Below are positions 1 to 12,227 of a DNA stretch of 64,000 bases, piece by piece. The notes beneath the pieces were generated by a model. The model was given only the letters and a program-made list of their open reading frames with translations, did not search any database and was not told the origin of the DNA. Position 1 is the stretch's first letter, and each line of letters begins with the position of its first letter. Position numbers and translations under genes: made by a program. The DNA is from Turnera subulata (Eukaryota; Streptophyta; Magnoliopsida; Malpighiales; Passifloraceae): NCBI GenBank assembly GCA_028386065.3, contig JAKUCV010005692.1, positions 124,001-188,000 of the forward strand, given 5' to 3'.

Positions 1-462
1 ATTCATTTTTTGCATTTCAGCTCCTCTTGTGATTGATGTGGTGGCATGATGGCTTTGTGGATCAACGTAAAGGTGGTGAAATCCAATGGATAACTTGTGA
101 TTGGAGGGGGACTCGTGGCCTTTTATTGATTCTGCAATGAACAGCAAGCTTGAAATAGGCTCATGCTGTGCCAGAGGCTGTTTCTTCGAATTCTCCAATA
201 AAATCTCCAAAATTCTTCAAAATGCACCTGGAATCACTAATCATACATTAATGGATGGGATTTAAGAGAATATGATGAAATAATGCAAGGCAAGGCATAT
301 AATCATGATAAATTGAGAGTAAATACATCTAAAATCTTGCCTAAAACAAGGCACATTTCAAGTGTATCAATAGTTCTCGTCCCTTCTATTTAATTTTGGA
401 CTGCCTCAAATTACCAAACCATTAAATATAATTTGTGCATTAATTGTGCATAATAAGACATC

Positions 463-516
463 TAGCCTAGTGGCTATATGGAGCACCTATCAACATGACG
501 AGCGAAGTTCGATTCT
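463..516 (+). other. tRNA-promoter-like A box/B box pair (possible SINE head)
   Basis: The word tagcctagtgg (463-473) fits the pol III A-box consensus TRGCNNAGYGG, and agttcgattct (506-516) is two mismatches from the B-box consensus GGTTCGANNCC, at a tRNA-like spacing. No cloverleaf can be built with confidence, so this is more likely the head of a degenerate tRNA-derived SINE, or chance, than a tRNA gene. Confidence 0.3.
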
Positions 517-634
517 TATCAAATGTAAATGTTTTCAATTTTTTTCCTCCTTTCATATTCCTATTTATTTTCCACCACCTTAAATTGCCCAATTCAGTCA
601 ATACTCACGCATCATGCAACTAAACCAATGTACT

Positions 635-688
635 TGGCTCAACGGTAAAAGGCATTGGTTTTGCTACTTGAAAGCTCGAGTTCAAATG
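635..688 (+). other. second tRNA-promoter-like A box/B box pair
   Basis: tggctcaacgg (635-645) resembles an A box and gagttcaaatg (678-688) resembles the B box of a tRNA-derived SINE. It lies about 170 bases after the first pair in the same orientation. The two pairs could belong to a dimeric or tandem SINE fragment sitting in the Gypsy LTR. There is no poly-A or T-rich tail that would settle this. Confidence 0.28.
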
Positions 689-1179
689 TTACCAAATACA
701 TTTTATCTTTCTTTTGTTTCCTTTTCTAAGCCGGGGTGTTACACTCTTCCCTCCATAAAGAATTCTGCCCTCGACATTCAAACATTACATTGACCTCAAG
801 ATGGTATCGATTGTTTGCTCTATCTATAATTGACTTCTCTATAATCAATTTTTGATAATAGAAAATGAAGAACAATTCCAAACACGCCCTTATATTTTCA
901 AGATATTATCACTTTTACAATTTTGGCAAGTTTATTTTATTGAGTTTTGACTATTTTATTTCTTTTTCTATTTAAACTTAATGTCAGCGAGTCAAGCAAA
1001 ATAGTCGGTAAAATTTTTAATTTGCAAGATATTTTCTCTTGTTTAATTTTGGCGATGTGTTTTGATTTGATTATTTTCCTTCTTCTATTCATTTCCCTAT
1101 AATAATTTGTTTGATTGATTTTTTAGGAAGTCATAATGATTATGAGATCATGGGTGGCTGGTATATTGAAACACTAGTG

Positions 1180-1224
1180 CAACTACCCGTGTGTACAGTT
1201 GAATTACGCTGTATTACACACGAG
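1180..1224 (-). terminator. Helitron 3'-terminal hairpin
   Basis: acccgtgtgtacag on one side pairs with ctgt...tacacacgagt on the other, giving a long stem with one mismatch in the outer arm and a short AT-rich loop. On the minus strand it is followed by GTTGCACTAG|T. A hairpin shortly before a terminal CTRR is the 3' signature of plant Helitrons. Confidence 0.6.
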
Positions 1225-1229
1225 TTTTC

Positions 1230-2460
1230 TAAGAGCCTATACTATTTTTTATTTTTAAATAACTTTTAGAGAAGTACCATATTTAATTTCTTCTAATTCA
1301 TAATAATTTCTAATGTTAATAATTATATATTAGTTTATGGATTATTTGACGATGACCATCTCAATTTCGCACTGTATATATCCGGGAGATTTTACTCATA
1401 TATTATGTGTAAGATAGAATTTTCGTCCATTTTTTTTCAACGGAAATATAAACTTTGTTCGATATAACTTCTTAAAATTATCATCTTTATTTTTGTGTGA
1501 TTGATTTTTAAAACTCAGAAATTGCATATTTAATGCATTGCGGTTAGTTGTTTTTTTAAAAAATATTAAAACTCCAAACCATTTTTAAATAAGTGTACAA
1601 TATATTTTACATTTAATATATGTTTATATATATGTAAATTTGGTTTTTTTTGTTTATTGAATAACATTACTGGGCTCCCCAAAAGCGTTTAAACCATGTG
1701 GTCCTTTTCTGGTATCTAACCCGATGGCTTTTTGGGCGGACCCATTCCCTTTTCCAACTGTTGAAGCCCAACCAAGTGAAGCCCTTTCCCCGATCCTGTT
1801 CATTCGTCCGGGTCCAATGAAGATTCGAGTCTCCTTCCAATTATTGACCCCGAACTTTCCAGTCCCCACCAGCTGTGGATTCGTAGCCAGCCCTACCAAT
1901 CCGAACTTAAAGGTTTTCTCCCTATCCAAAAATTTCAAATCCATTCTCAATTCCTTATTTCTAACCCTAAAACCTCTTAGCCTGCACTCCATGACTTATA
2001 TATCGTTTGTTTCGAACATGTTGGTGAAGTTGGAGTTGCTGTTAGTGGCGGGGAAGAACGACATGCGAGACTATTAGCAGCCGGGCCTGGTTTCGACGTA
2101 CCCTTCTTGGTACCCGCGATAACCCAACTCTCGAATCCATTCCGAATTCTTCATCTCTCGAATCCATTCTGAATTCTTCATCTCTCAATTTGAGTAGGGT
2201 GGTGATGTTAGAGCTGCGACCATTGACGATGATGATCGAGTAGCGAAACCCTCAGTCGGTGAGGACGATTCCGCTACTCTCTTCACACATCCGTCGATTA
2301 TCCCCACATCCGCAACGGATTATGGTTTCGTCTTCCACTCCTCACGGTCTATTTTAACTTTCCCCACCATTCGCCTCAGGGCCATTGGCGGTGGCCCGGG
2401 CAGGCCAAGGGTGGCCATGGCCCCCTTGGATTTCTAATTTTTTCATACAAGTCCTATTGT
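1230..2460. other. Helitron tail without genes; promoter/5'UTR-like patch
   Basis: AT-rich sequence to about 1650, then a GC-richer patch (1680-2410) with plant leader-like words (ctaaccctaaaacctc near 1962) and two copies of a 27-base unit (about 2128-2186) built on tctcgaatccattc. Short open frames exist on both strands (1654-1992 and 1724-2077), but neither resembles a family I know and they overlap each other. It may be a captured gene leader. Confidence 0.3.
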
Positions 2461-2670
2461 AATTTACCAATTACCCCCTAGATTTTTAATTTTCGCAAAT
2501 AAGTACTATCGTGTTGTATATTTCGCCCCTCTAAATTTTATTTTTTTACATAAACCCTTATTATCAAACACAAAATATTATATTGTCCCCTCTCTAAATC
2601 GTATTTTTTTTTATGTAAACCCTTATCATCACATACAAAATATTATATTGGCCCCCTCTAAAAATTCTAT
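2460..2670. repeat. degenerate tandem repeat, unit about 65 bases
   Basis: A unit beginning cccctctaaat, continuing with a T-run and ataaaccctta, and ending acaaaatattatattg occurs at about 2526-2590 and again to 2652. Partial copies lie on both sides. No coding potential is visible. Confidence 0.45.
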
Positions 2671-3029
2671 ATAGCGTCGCCATTGGTCAGGGCCGTACCA
2701 CAACCACCATTCCCTTCATTGCCGTATCGTCACCATTTCTATTGAGTTTCCATCAGATCCTTTTAACACTTTGCTCGTTCGGTTACGGCGATTTTTTCTG
2801 TAGTGGATGGTTGTTGTGCATACAATCAGTTCTTGCGTTTTAGTTCATGGTATTATCGTGACAGGAATTCCTTAGACTACTTTTGTGATGCTCTGTTTTT
2901 GATCCCAAATTCGTTTATGCTCTCTATTTGTGTGCTGACTGTTTTTCTTTTAATAGTTTTAGAAATATGTAATTGACAAATCTGGTATGCAAACATATTA
3001 ACATAGGGAATTGTAGATAAAAGAAACGA

Positions 3030-3300
3030 TTATATTATTGAAAGGGAAGGGATTCTGAGGTTGTACATACAAAAATGACATAGAACAACCTTCTCGATCT
3101 TCATCATGTCTTTCAGTGCTTCTTTATTTCTTCCTTGAGATTGTTGTTTTCTTCCTGCAGAGCCTTGGATTGATTGACTTTTGCAATCCAGAGATCCCGA
3201 TATTCCTCCGTCAATTTCTGTAAAATTTCCATCATACCTACCTATTTTTTGACCAGTGCTTTCAACTGGTCGATCTGAGAAACCATCTGGGCACAAAAAC
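3030..3300 (-). pseudogene. coiled-coil protein fragment in the Helitron tail
   Basis: In one minus-strand frame the segment reads a helical stretch containing QMVSQIDQLKALVKK, then a stop, then another rich in Leu, Gln and Glu ending with QEENNNLKEEIKK and a stop. The second reads in a frame different from the long open frame at this position. The heptad-like spacing suggests a C-terminal coiled coil. I do not recognise the parent gene. A similar fragment lies at 4870-5240 on the same strand, so both may be exons or copies of one captured gene. Stops and frame changes make a functional product unlikely. Confidence 0.35.
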
Positions 3301-4026
3301 CTTCAAGTTTCTATTTGTGGTCCTGTTGGTCGGCAAATATGTCTCCTGGGATTCATAAGTATTCTGTTGGATTTGGGCTAGCCATATTGTGGTCGCAATG
3401 TATCACTGTATTTTGCAGGGTAGGTTGGTTTGTGTTTTACGGTTTCCTTTTCAAGATAACCTCTATATATAGATACAGATGGTGTCTGTTCAGACGCCTA
3501 CTAATATATGGCTGCCTAATTTGTTGCGTAATTGTATAGGTAGACTTTACAGTAGCAAAAATTGGAACGTCATCTACTCCAAAGGGTAAACCCTAAAACA
3601 TATTAGGCTTCCAACCAGTGCAGGTAATATTATGGCAAATATTTGGGCCTTCATTGATTAGTATAATAAGAAGTAATGCCCATCCGAATGGGATGTGCAT
3701 TTACTGAACGCTTTTCCCCTTATTTGCATGTGTTTAAGCATGATTAAGGCATTGTTACATCGGATATAGAAAGTAAATAATAAGTTGACATTCGTTGTTA
3801 GTGGATAATAAATGGAGATTTGAATACAATATTGTTATTACTTTTCGTGATGCAAGTATTTCTACTATTGGATTGTGAGGGAGAAAAATTAATAATCAAC
3901 TACTTCAGATTCGTTGTGTCAATCTAAGCTAAATTTCCCCCCCCCCCCTTTCACGCTAATGCAAGATATGCAGTCATTAATATATATCTTTCGTTATATT
4001 GTATGCTATATATAATCTTTCAACTA

Positions 4027-4840
4027 TGTTGGCATTCCTTTGTTTTTTTATTTTGTCCTGTACTGGTCAGGAACAGAGAACATGGGTGTTGTCCTCTGCT
4101 GAAGTCTTACTGGATGAGCAATATTTTATATATTTCATCCTATGCAAAATTTTTGATGCATCTTTTTTTTGGGTATCAATTTATCCACAATTATACTTAA
4201 CTGCACTGGTCAATCTTCTCATGATTCAGCAATAAAGGGACAAATTGAACTCAATTATCACAAAGAGGAGACAACAATTCCCCCCCTCCTCCCTCTTTCT
4301 TTTTCCTGACACTGTTGGGTCTATATGTTCGATATATTTCATCCCATATACAATCTTTGGTGTATCTTTTCATTCATTTGTTTCTTTTTCAATTTGACAT
4401 TTTGTGGTGTGGAACAACAGGCGTGAGTGTTCTCCTCTGTTAGGGAGTGATATCATGAGCATTTATATTTTTTAGCCTTGATTTATGGTGGCAGGTTCTA
4501 ATACTGATTTCACGCATAGTTCTCCTTAACAAACCAAAGCTTATTATGAAAGTACGCTTTCATTCCTTTGTATTTTTTTGCTTTGTCATTTAGTGGTGTG
4601 GAACAGCATGTGTGAGGCTTCATCCTCCTTTTCTGTATGACAGCGTGCGCATGAGTATTTCCTTTGGCATTATTTAGTGTCCAGATTATTTTTTTTGCAC
4701 TGTTGATTTCATAATTTTAGTTAGCCATTTGTATTAGGACCTTTGTGTGGTGGCAGGGGTTAACACCAATTTCATACACAGATTTTCTTAACAAAATCAA
4801 TCTTATTATCAGTGTTTGAAAGTACAGACACATGTCAATA
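4027..4840 (+). repeat. degenerate direct repeats (about three units)
   Basis: Three stretches starting near 4027, 4365 and 4557 share cattcctttgt/T-rich/ttttgtc, then a ggaaca word, then gtgttctcctctg-like or related text. The last two also share 'ggtggcagg...taacac...ttcata' blocks. The unit is roughly 200-300 bases and the copies are much diverged. No protein is supported here. Similar words at 4126 and 4330 (atatttcatcc) belong to the first unit. Confidence 0.4.
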
Positions 4841-4869
4841 TGAAAGTACAATTATTTTGCCTACTTTTT

Positions 4870-5240
4870 CTTTATGTGTGCCTCAGTCTTCTTTATGTCT
4901 TCCAGGAGCTTGTCTTCCCCAAATTTTGTGACCTCTTTGGCCTTTTCAAGCCAAAGATTGGGTATTGATTTGCCATGTCCATCCACTTATCGACCAACCG
5001 ATCCTATCTGTCCATCATGGCCTGCGACTCTCCAATCTGCTCTAACATTTGCAGGCACATGTTTTCGAGCATTTCCTTCTTACTCTTCAGTTCTTCCATA
5101 GTAGATTCATTGGATGGGGTGTTTCCTTGGTTTTGTTTGTTGGTCATCAGTAGAAATGTGGGAAGGAAGTATTGGATGTGGGATGCAGTAAGAAGTTGCT
5201 GGTGTATAGTAAGGTATGTGTGCATAGTACTTATAGGCAT
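4870..5240 (-). pseudogene. second coiled-coil gene fragment in the Helitron tail
   Basis: Minus-strand translation gives a Glu/Lys/Met-rich helix (MEELKSKKEMLENMCLQMLE, then IGESQAMMDR), a stop near 5003, then DRLVDKWMDMANQYPIFGL, and after a frame change a Lys/Glu-rich helix ending at a stop near 4868. The order and style resemble the 3030-3300 fragment, which suggests one captured gene. The family is unknown to me. Capture of host gene pieces is common in plant Helitrons, but no parent gene is in this window to prove it. Confidence 0.35.
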
Positions 5241-5299
5241 AGATAGTTTGATTAGTTTACGTTGTATTGAAGTGGGTAATAATTTGTTATGATTGACCT

Positions 5300-6655
5300 T
5301 TGATTACCTTATTAAGCTCAATGGAAATGACTATTGGGAAATGGATGGTTTTCAAAGTCTGGATTAAGTGTCTATTTATTATGTTGGTTCAAAACCATTG
5401 GTTTCCGTATTTGTATATGGTTCTTTTGGTGTTTCGAGCAGCCATCATTAGTACTTACTGTAGGGTTGGCTAGTTTGGAGATTGTCTTGGCGGTATTGAA
5501 GAACAGTGGTAAGTTACTTTCTAAAATTGGTTACTACTACTTATGCGACTTTATGTGTATTAATAAAATGCATTCAATTGTGATACAGAGGCATGACATC
5601 TATGTTGCTAGATCCTTTTTGTCTTTTTAATTCATTATGTTGCAGATGGTATGAAATGCTAGAATTGAACCCGAGATTTAGGGGTTTTGATGAAATCTAC
5701 CCTATGGTGCATTCTACAGGCTTAATTCTTTTGTGATGAAAATCATAATTTTAGAATTGAATTTGAAACATGTATTTTAAATACTGTGTCACCTTTTAGT
5801 CCAATTTTTTGGATTCCCAGGCGGGTATGACGGCCTGGGCGGCAGAGGTAAAGGGGACAGCTATTGGCTTCGTTGTGAAAGGGCTTAGTGATTAGGGTTA
5901 ATGATTTTTTAGGGTTTTAGTCTTTTGTACATTGTCGGGTATTAGGGTAGGTGGTTAGGTTAGGTGGAGATTGAGAAGAATTGGACGTTGGGTTGGACCA
6001 ATGGCGTGCTTAATTTTTTAGGGCTGGGATGTCTGTATTGGGTCTGTGGTATTGTGCTGGGATGTGTGTATTATGTTTTGCTCCAATTTCGTTTGGGCCT
6101 ATTAATGTTCCTGGTGGGTTAGACTTATATACTGTGGGGAAAACTATTTAAGAATGGGGACAAATTGTAGTTCATCTTCTACATTTTTAGTTTATAAAAA
6201 CTTTAAAATATACTACAACGCAATCTTTCTGCGTATCTTTTAATAATTATTCCCAAATGATCCAATCTTAGTGGCCTTATTTAAAATAAAGTTCTGAACA
6301 CATGTTTCGAAGATCTGGCTAAGCCTTGTGGAAGCGTCAATTATTACACAACACATTGTTGTTCTTTTATTTTTAAGAAACAGTAGCAACCAATATATGA
6401 CATCCTATATAAGGTTCTAAACTAATTTATAGGATCCCCATGGTTTTGGTTTTCTTTTTCTTTCCAAATAGATGATCAAATATATGTAATAAGGGTTGAC
6501 CTAGCATTGTAACATTTATTTATGTACAAAATTTATGCAAATATAATCAAGTTATGCTGTTGCAATGTAATTTAAGGCCATTCTTTTATTTATAAAGACA
6601 ATAGGAGGAAAATCATAGTCGGAAAGGATTTTTTGTTTTTGTAGAAGCTGTTATT
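5300..6655. other. Helitron tail, no gene seen
   Basis: AT-rich sequence. A 98-residue frame at 5334-5630 has no recognisable motif. The stretch 5820-6010 is GC-richer with an attagggtt-type leader word. No repeats or RNA genes stand out. Confidence 0.4.
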
Positions 6656-6659
6656 ATTT

Positions 6660-8692
6660 TTAATGTAATATCTCTTGGAATATAATGTTTTTCATTACAT
6701 TTGCTTCAGAGCACTTGCTGTCATCTACCAATATCTGCAATCCAATCCTGCTTGTGACCCGATATACAACAATATATAATTGGCTGTGCGTGAATACTTG
6801 TCTAGACAGGTATAAACAAATGTTATGTAACGACTGTCCTTGACTTTTGTTTATTGTCATTGCATAGCATATAACTACAGGGAACTATCCCCTTTTCAGT
6901 TTGATTGGCCATTTTTTGTCTGTTGTCAATACCATTATCGGGATGCATGCTTTGTTGTCGGTAACATCTTCTAATATTTTCTCTACCTCAATAAACCATT
7001 TGCCCAATTTTGTAACCGTTAACCTTGTCCTATTGCAAAGTCCCAGCATTGGACTAATGTTCCGAAGAAGCATAATTGGCACCCGACCTTTTGTTTCAAC
7101 ACATGGTTAGGTATTCTTAGGGCCTTTGTATTGTATAACATGTTATGTTTTGGTATAACAGTTGATTGCTAGCAAATGCTGTCGCTACTTAGGTAGCACA
7201 GTTGTTCATCTTGGATTTTGTTCATAATGTACTCATTCAACTCTGTGACAACAACATTTCTCGGTGACAAAATTGCCCTCTCACCCAAATATTTTGCATC
7301 CTTTTGGTGGTCTGTGAAATTGGTGAAGGTGGAGCTTAATATTGCCTCAAATGAATTGTCTCCTTTATTTAGATGCATGTCGTCCGATATATTAATCCAG
7401 CCGTCATCACCTTATGAACATTCAGCCCCATTTCCAATATCTATGATCCATTATGCGAATTGTTCAATTGCTTCTGCCTCATCTCTGCTTAAAGCTGTCA
7501 TCAACTGCATATTTTTAGTTCCAATACTTGACTTCTTTCCCTATCTACGGTTGTTTTATTGAAGAGTTCATTATTTCTTCACGCCAACCTTTCTGGATAA
7601 CTGGTAAATTATGTCTGAAATCTCCACCAAGCACTATCGTTATTCCTCCAAACAACCTTTCTTCACTATTTTGGAAGCTGCTACGCATTATATCTTTGAG
7701 GTTTTTGTCTAGACTTTCAAAAGAAAACTTGTTATACTGAGGGCTGTTTTCCATAGCAAGCCTCCTAATTGGTATGCTTTTTTGATTTTACATGTTGTAT
7801 CTACTGTTGGATTTAATGGTATGTGAAATCTGGAATGTGCGGTTCACTAGGCAAAAAGAGTGATGCAATACCCGAAGAACCAACGGCAAGTACAATTTTC
7901 CGCTTAGATCTGAGATAACATACTATTGTCTTCCGTAGATATGTCTTCCCAGTTCCTCCGTAACCTCTTATGAAAAAAATTTTCCCATTTTATTTTCAAC
8001 CGATTGTATAACCGCATTGAAAGAGGTTTCTTGCCCCAAATTCATCTTTTCATACAACTTTGTGAATTTTTCTTGCATCTATACCGTGTCATAACTCATT
8101 TCCTCCAGCAATAATTTATTGGACAACTCATTACTTGTTTCGCAATTTGGTGTCGGAAGATTATAATCTTTATTTGTTCTTCCACTTCTATTCAAAATCC
8201 CTTCGATTTGCGCCAAGGCTGCATTTCTTAACAACTCAACTTCACCTTGCATTGTTGGACAACTCATTGTTCTGCGAATTTGGTAAATCAAATCTTCACT
8301 TAGCATATCAACATTCTTCTCCCACAATGCGTTTCCCTCAGCTGCCTCACAATGCATTAATATGGATGCAAATAATTCCCACAATTGCATTCCGGTTGCC
8401 TGTCTGGATACTTCTTACAAGCAACTGTACCATTTTTTGTCATCCTTGAGTAATCCTAATGAGCGACATTCATCTTGGTACACTGGATAGACAACGTTAT
8501 TAATAGTTCTGATATCCTCTTATGATGTGCACCCTAGAACAACTCCAAGTAACATTCGCAAATAATATTTCTCGCCACTTGCAGGATGGCCATAATAAAT
8601 CCTCCCGATTGTGTTCCTAGATTTATATCTTCTCCATTGAAGATTTTGCTTGTCCCACAACCAGTTTTTAGGAAATTCTACATATGTAAGCA
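6660..8692 (-). pseudogene. Helitron Pif1-like helicase, C-terminal half of Rep/Hel protein
   Basis: Minus-strand reading, N to C: LTYVEFPKNWLWDKQ (just below 8692), a helical linker (8079-8390), Walker A motif GYGGTGKT in FFIRGYGGTGKTYLRKT (about 7985-7940), the segment FGGITIVLGGDFRHNLPV (7545-7754; normal families have GGDFRQ), an exonuclease/helicase linker (7169-7378), PIMLLRNISPMLGLCN (6885-7082), and the terminal motif TINKSQGQSL...VTSR (6660-6860). These are the successive blocks of plant Helitron helicases, which unwind DNA during rolling-circle transposition. They lie in different frames with stops between, so the gene is dead. Its upstream half is 6.7 kb away at 15411-17740, displaced by the Gypsy insertion. 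Confidence 0.85.
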
Positions 8693-8697
8693 ACCTA
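8693..8697. repeat. target site duplication ACCTA (left) of Gypsy 1
   Basis: ACCTA at 8693-8697 is repeated at 15411-15415, directly flanking TG...CA ends. A 5-base duplication is what Ty3/Gypsy integrases produce. Confidence 0.85.
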
Positions 8698-11259
8698 TGT
8701 AACGCCCCGAATTTTAGGTATTATTAATGAAATTTTTTTGGGATTAATTTCCAATTTTGTCCCAATGGAGATTATCTAAGATTTTTGGCAAAAATAATAA
8801 TAATTATTATTATTATTTTAACCAGAACTTGTGAGATACAGTTTTTATAGAATTTTGACTATTCGCCATTATTCAGTTCTTGAAAACTTATTCTTTGGTT
8901 GGAATTTCTTAGGGGAAAAAAAATATATTTAGTAGAACACAAGCAATTGGTGTAGTATTAGCTGATACTACGTAGTTTGGCTCAAGATGTTGTGTTTTGG
9001 CCATGCTCAAGTGAAGAGGGTCAAATCGACGTCGTTTTGAGAAAAAAAAAATTTCCTCTTTATTCACTTTGCCGCAGCCACTCAATTCTCCACTAACCCT
9101 CTTTCTCTCTTCCTCACATCACTCTTCCCATCTCTTTCTCACTTGAAGTCGCCGCCCATGGAACTATCGTCGCCGCCGTCATCTTTTGGTGATACTTTGC
9201 AAAGAGAAGAGAAGAGCGGGTATGGGTGGTGATGTATCTTGGTGTTTCTGTGACAGCACTTTGGAGGTTGGGCTCGGTTCGATGCTGCCGTCGGATCCGA
9301 GTGAGGATTGGCGTGCTCCTTGGGTGCTGGAGGTCATGGCTCGTGATTGGTCTTTGAGGTTTTAATACTCATGGTTTATGGTTGCAGTACTCGGTAAGCT
9401 TCTAAGTTTAAAACATAGAATTTGGTTGAGTGTTCAATAAACTAAGTAACAATAATAACAGTAATGGGTTCGGCTTTCATAATTAAATTTTGATCTAAAC
9501 TGTGCTGCCAAAAAGCTAGTCTTCTGGGCGGTTGAACATATTCATTTTAATTTTAGCATTGGCAGTTGTGCATTTCACGTAAATTCCAATAATCATAACT
9601 CCAATTTGCATGCTCAACAAATACTAATCTTTGATGCCCAGAAGAGTGGACACGTTTTTTTTGAATTGAAAATATAGCCTAACACTATAGTGGAATTGTT
9701 TTTGAGTTTTGGGATTTTAATTCTCTGCTGAATCATGCTGGTTAGGAGACAGGTTTGATCATTTTTGGACAGTGGGCTTGTATTGGGTTTGAACTCAAGG
9801 GTTTGACTAAAAGAATATACTTATATGTGTGTGTCTTTGGTGGTGATGGAACCCGTGAGTTAATGGCTGATGCATTGGTGTTAAATCTTGTGGATGCACA
9901 TTGACTTTGTGTTGTGGAGTGCATCAGGCCGCAATAGAGCATTGCATGTGAAATTGTTTTATTTAAATCATTATTTTATCCATGTAGTTATGCTAGGCCA
10001 TGGGCACGTTTTAGCAACTGATCAATAATTATATATTTTTGTTTCAAAATCAACCGGTTTCTCAAAGGGCTTATTCACGTAATTGAATTGTGATAGACTT
10101 AGGTTTACGGCATCAGTGCATGGTTCCCAAACTTGAGGTTTTCAGGGCATTCATGACATATACACCTGATATCTCTTGAAACTTGTTTTAACGGTTGTTT
10201 TTAAATAGTCTTCAATTCTCCAAAACATTGGGTTTATACCCTAAATCGTTTTCCTTTAAGAGGGTTTCCAATTCTTAATGGGCGCTATATTTAACTCAAA
10301 GGTTTATTCCTTTTATGTTTGAATTTTATACATTCAGGTCAAGTCTTGCATACATGATTAATCTGGTGGTGTTAAATGATTTTTAGTTTCCAAATGGATT
10401 TCAATAAAATTTGTTGTAACGGACTTAGTGGACTGATCGGTTTGAGGATGAAACTATGATTAATTAAATTGATTAAATCTAGTTCCATGAAGCCTAGCGG
10501 TGTAATTATTTGTTGGGCTTTAGGCCAAGCATTAAAGACAAAATGAAATTGGATGCCATGCAAACCAAGTTGAAACTTCCTAGTCTATTATATTAAAATC
10601 TGATGCCTAAGTTTTAATACGGAACTCAATTTTGATATGGTTTTCCTTAATTATAATATTGGGGCATGTAGGCTCTGGTTATACTTGGACAGCAGGACAA
10701 GCACTAGCATCTAAGGTTTCAGGTGAGGACATATAAACCTTTGTATGGGTTACTGCCTACAATACTCGGTTCATTGTCTTGGTATATAAAGTGGTATTAA
10801 TTGTTTGGCCTTTAATGTTGTATGCATGCTTGCCTGCTTTGTGGATGTTCTTGCTTACACCTTGTATCTTATTGATGATACCTCTGATGCAGTGTGCATG
10901 ATTACGTGAACTGTGTACTTGTGTGATATAATATGCCTGTCGAGCATGACTTGTTTTGTGTGTTAAATAACGTGATATATGGTTTTGTGGTTTGTGTGGT
11001 GGAATGTGGGCTGGAGGCCCGGACTTGAGAATAAGGTGTTAAATCCACACAAACCTGGACACTCATATGTAATGGTACACGAAACTCTTAAGCATAAATA
11101 ATAAATTATAATAATTCTACTGTGGGGCTGTTGACCGGTTGGTTCGAGCGGGAAGTGATACCCCTCGGGATTGCATGCGGGATAGCATGGTATATGCGGT
11201 TTAGCATGTGGGTCTGTGATGACCGGTTCTACCTCCCTCTTTCTACCTCCCCCTTTCCA

Positions 11260-11300
<41 letters not shown>

Positions 11301-11598
11301 GATGATATTTGGGCTTGTGCCCTGGCTGTATTTGGGCTTATGCCCTGGTTGTCTGATCAGACGGGACCGAGCTCGACGCACAAAGTAGAGGACCCTAATA
11401 AAACATTCAACCCTAATAACAATAATGTACAATGATAATTAAGTGATTAAAGATCAGTGTTGGTTTGAAGTCTGATGATGACTTGTTTTGTTCATTGTGA
11501 CTTGTTTGTGCATTGTGGTTGCTGTTGCCTGATGCCGGTGTACTTGTAGTTGATTTGTATTTGTATACACTGGTTTATTTGTTTGCGGTGAGACAGTG
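8698..11598 (+). repeat. Gypsy 1 5' LTR, truncated at its 3' end
   Basis: Aligns with the 3' LTR from TGTAACG to gtttgcggtgagacagtg, then jumps directly to internal sequence (agttatgcaag). About 312 bases of the LTR end, the primer binding site and all of gag-pol are missing. It includes a CT microsatellite (about 11262-11300) and a palindrome-like site around gacgtc at 9022-9039. Confidence 0.85.
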
Positions 11599-12227
11599 AG
11601 TTATGCAAGTATGCTTGGGTCTTGAGGAATCTAAGCTATAGTTTTATAACTATGATACTTCGGTAATGTTCGGGTTCTAGTGCTTAAGGTATGACCCGGG
11701 ATATTTACGTTTTTGGCTAGATTGGTGTGTGAAAAAGGAAATACTTTGAGGTTCGGAACATGATATAGATTATGGATTTTCAGTCTTGAGGTATTCACGT
11801 TGGGAGTGATGATCTTGTTACGTAGGTGATAATTTTGGGTTTCGTTGCCTGAGGATATGCTTAACGCATTAAAAGGATTCGATATATATATTCGGGCGAG
11901 TGATGATTAAAGATATGGATTTTCTGATTCTAGTATTAATAATGTTGATGATGTTTGGATAAGACTCTTGGGTTAGTGCTTGATGTTATGTTCTATTGGT
12001 CATGTTTGGCTAAAGTCGATGATTGACTTGGTATATCGGAGTTCTTGCTTGAAACTGTGATTGAAGGACATGATTGAAAATGTGATTGATGGACATGATG
12101 GTTCTACTTGGTGGTTTTTTCCTACGGTGCTTTGATACCGGATGACCCCGATCGTGTCTTTTAAGCACATGATTGCTTTACTTATATGTAAATTTCGAGG
12201 ACGAAATTCTTTTCAGTGGGGTAGAAC
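11599..12227 (+). other. Gypsy 1 internal remnant (3' untranslated part and polypurine tract)
   Basis: Starts agttatgcaagtatgcttgg and ends with gtggggtagaac before the 3' LTR. It is clearly related to the minus-strand sequence 63065-63690 of Gypsy D, so it is the family's long non-coding segment downstream of pol. It contains aatttcgaggacgaaatt at 12191-12208. No protein is encoded. Confidence 0.75.

Larger units (their letters stand above)
1..743 (-). mobile_element. Ty3/Gypsy-type LTR fragment (minus strand, left end outside window)
   Basis: Read on the minus strand, the sequence just right of 743 is a purine-rich tract (GGAGGGAAGAG) followed by TGTAACACCCCGG, the usual junction between the 3' end of a plant Gypsy/chromovirus internal region and its LTR. 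A degenerate copy of the family word 'cgaggacgaaatt' lies just upstream (near 760-780). The LTR therefore begins at 743 and runs leftwards out of the window. The internal part right of 744 has no recognisable coding sequence and stops by 1173, where the Helitron begins. Family assignment rests only on these junction motifs. Confidence 0.5.

Noticed and set aside
463..688. Functional tRNA genes
   Set aside because: Promoter-like boxes are present but no acceptor or anticodon stems can be drawn confidently.
1654..2077. Opposing frames of 112 and 117 residues
   Set aside because: They overlap on opposite strands, lack motifs and start or end in repeat-rich text; probably chance frames in a leader-like region.
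11122..11432. Ser/Leu-rich and Arg/Glu-rich frames in Gypsy 1
   Set aside because: Caused by the CT microsatellite within the LTR.
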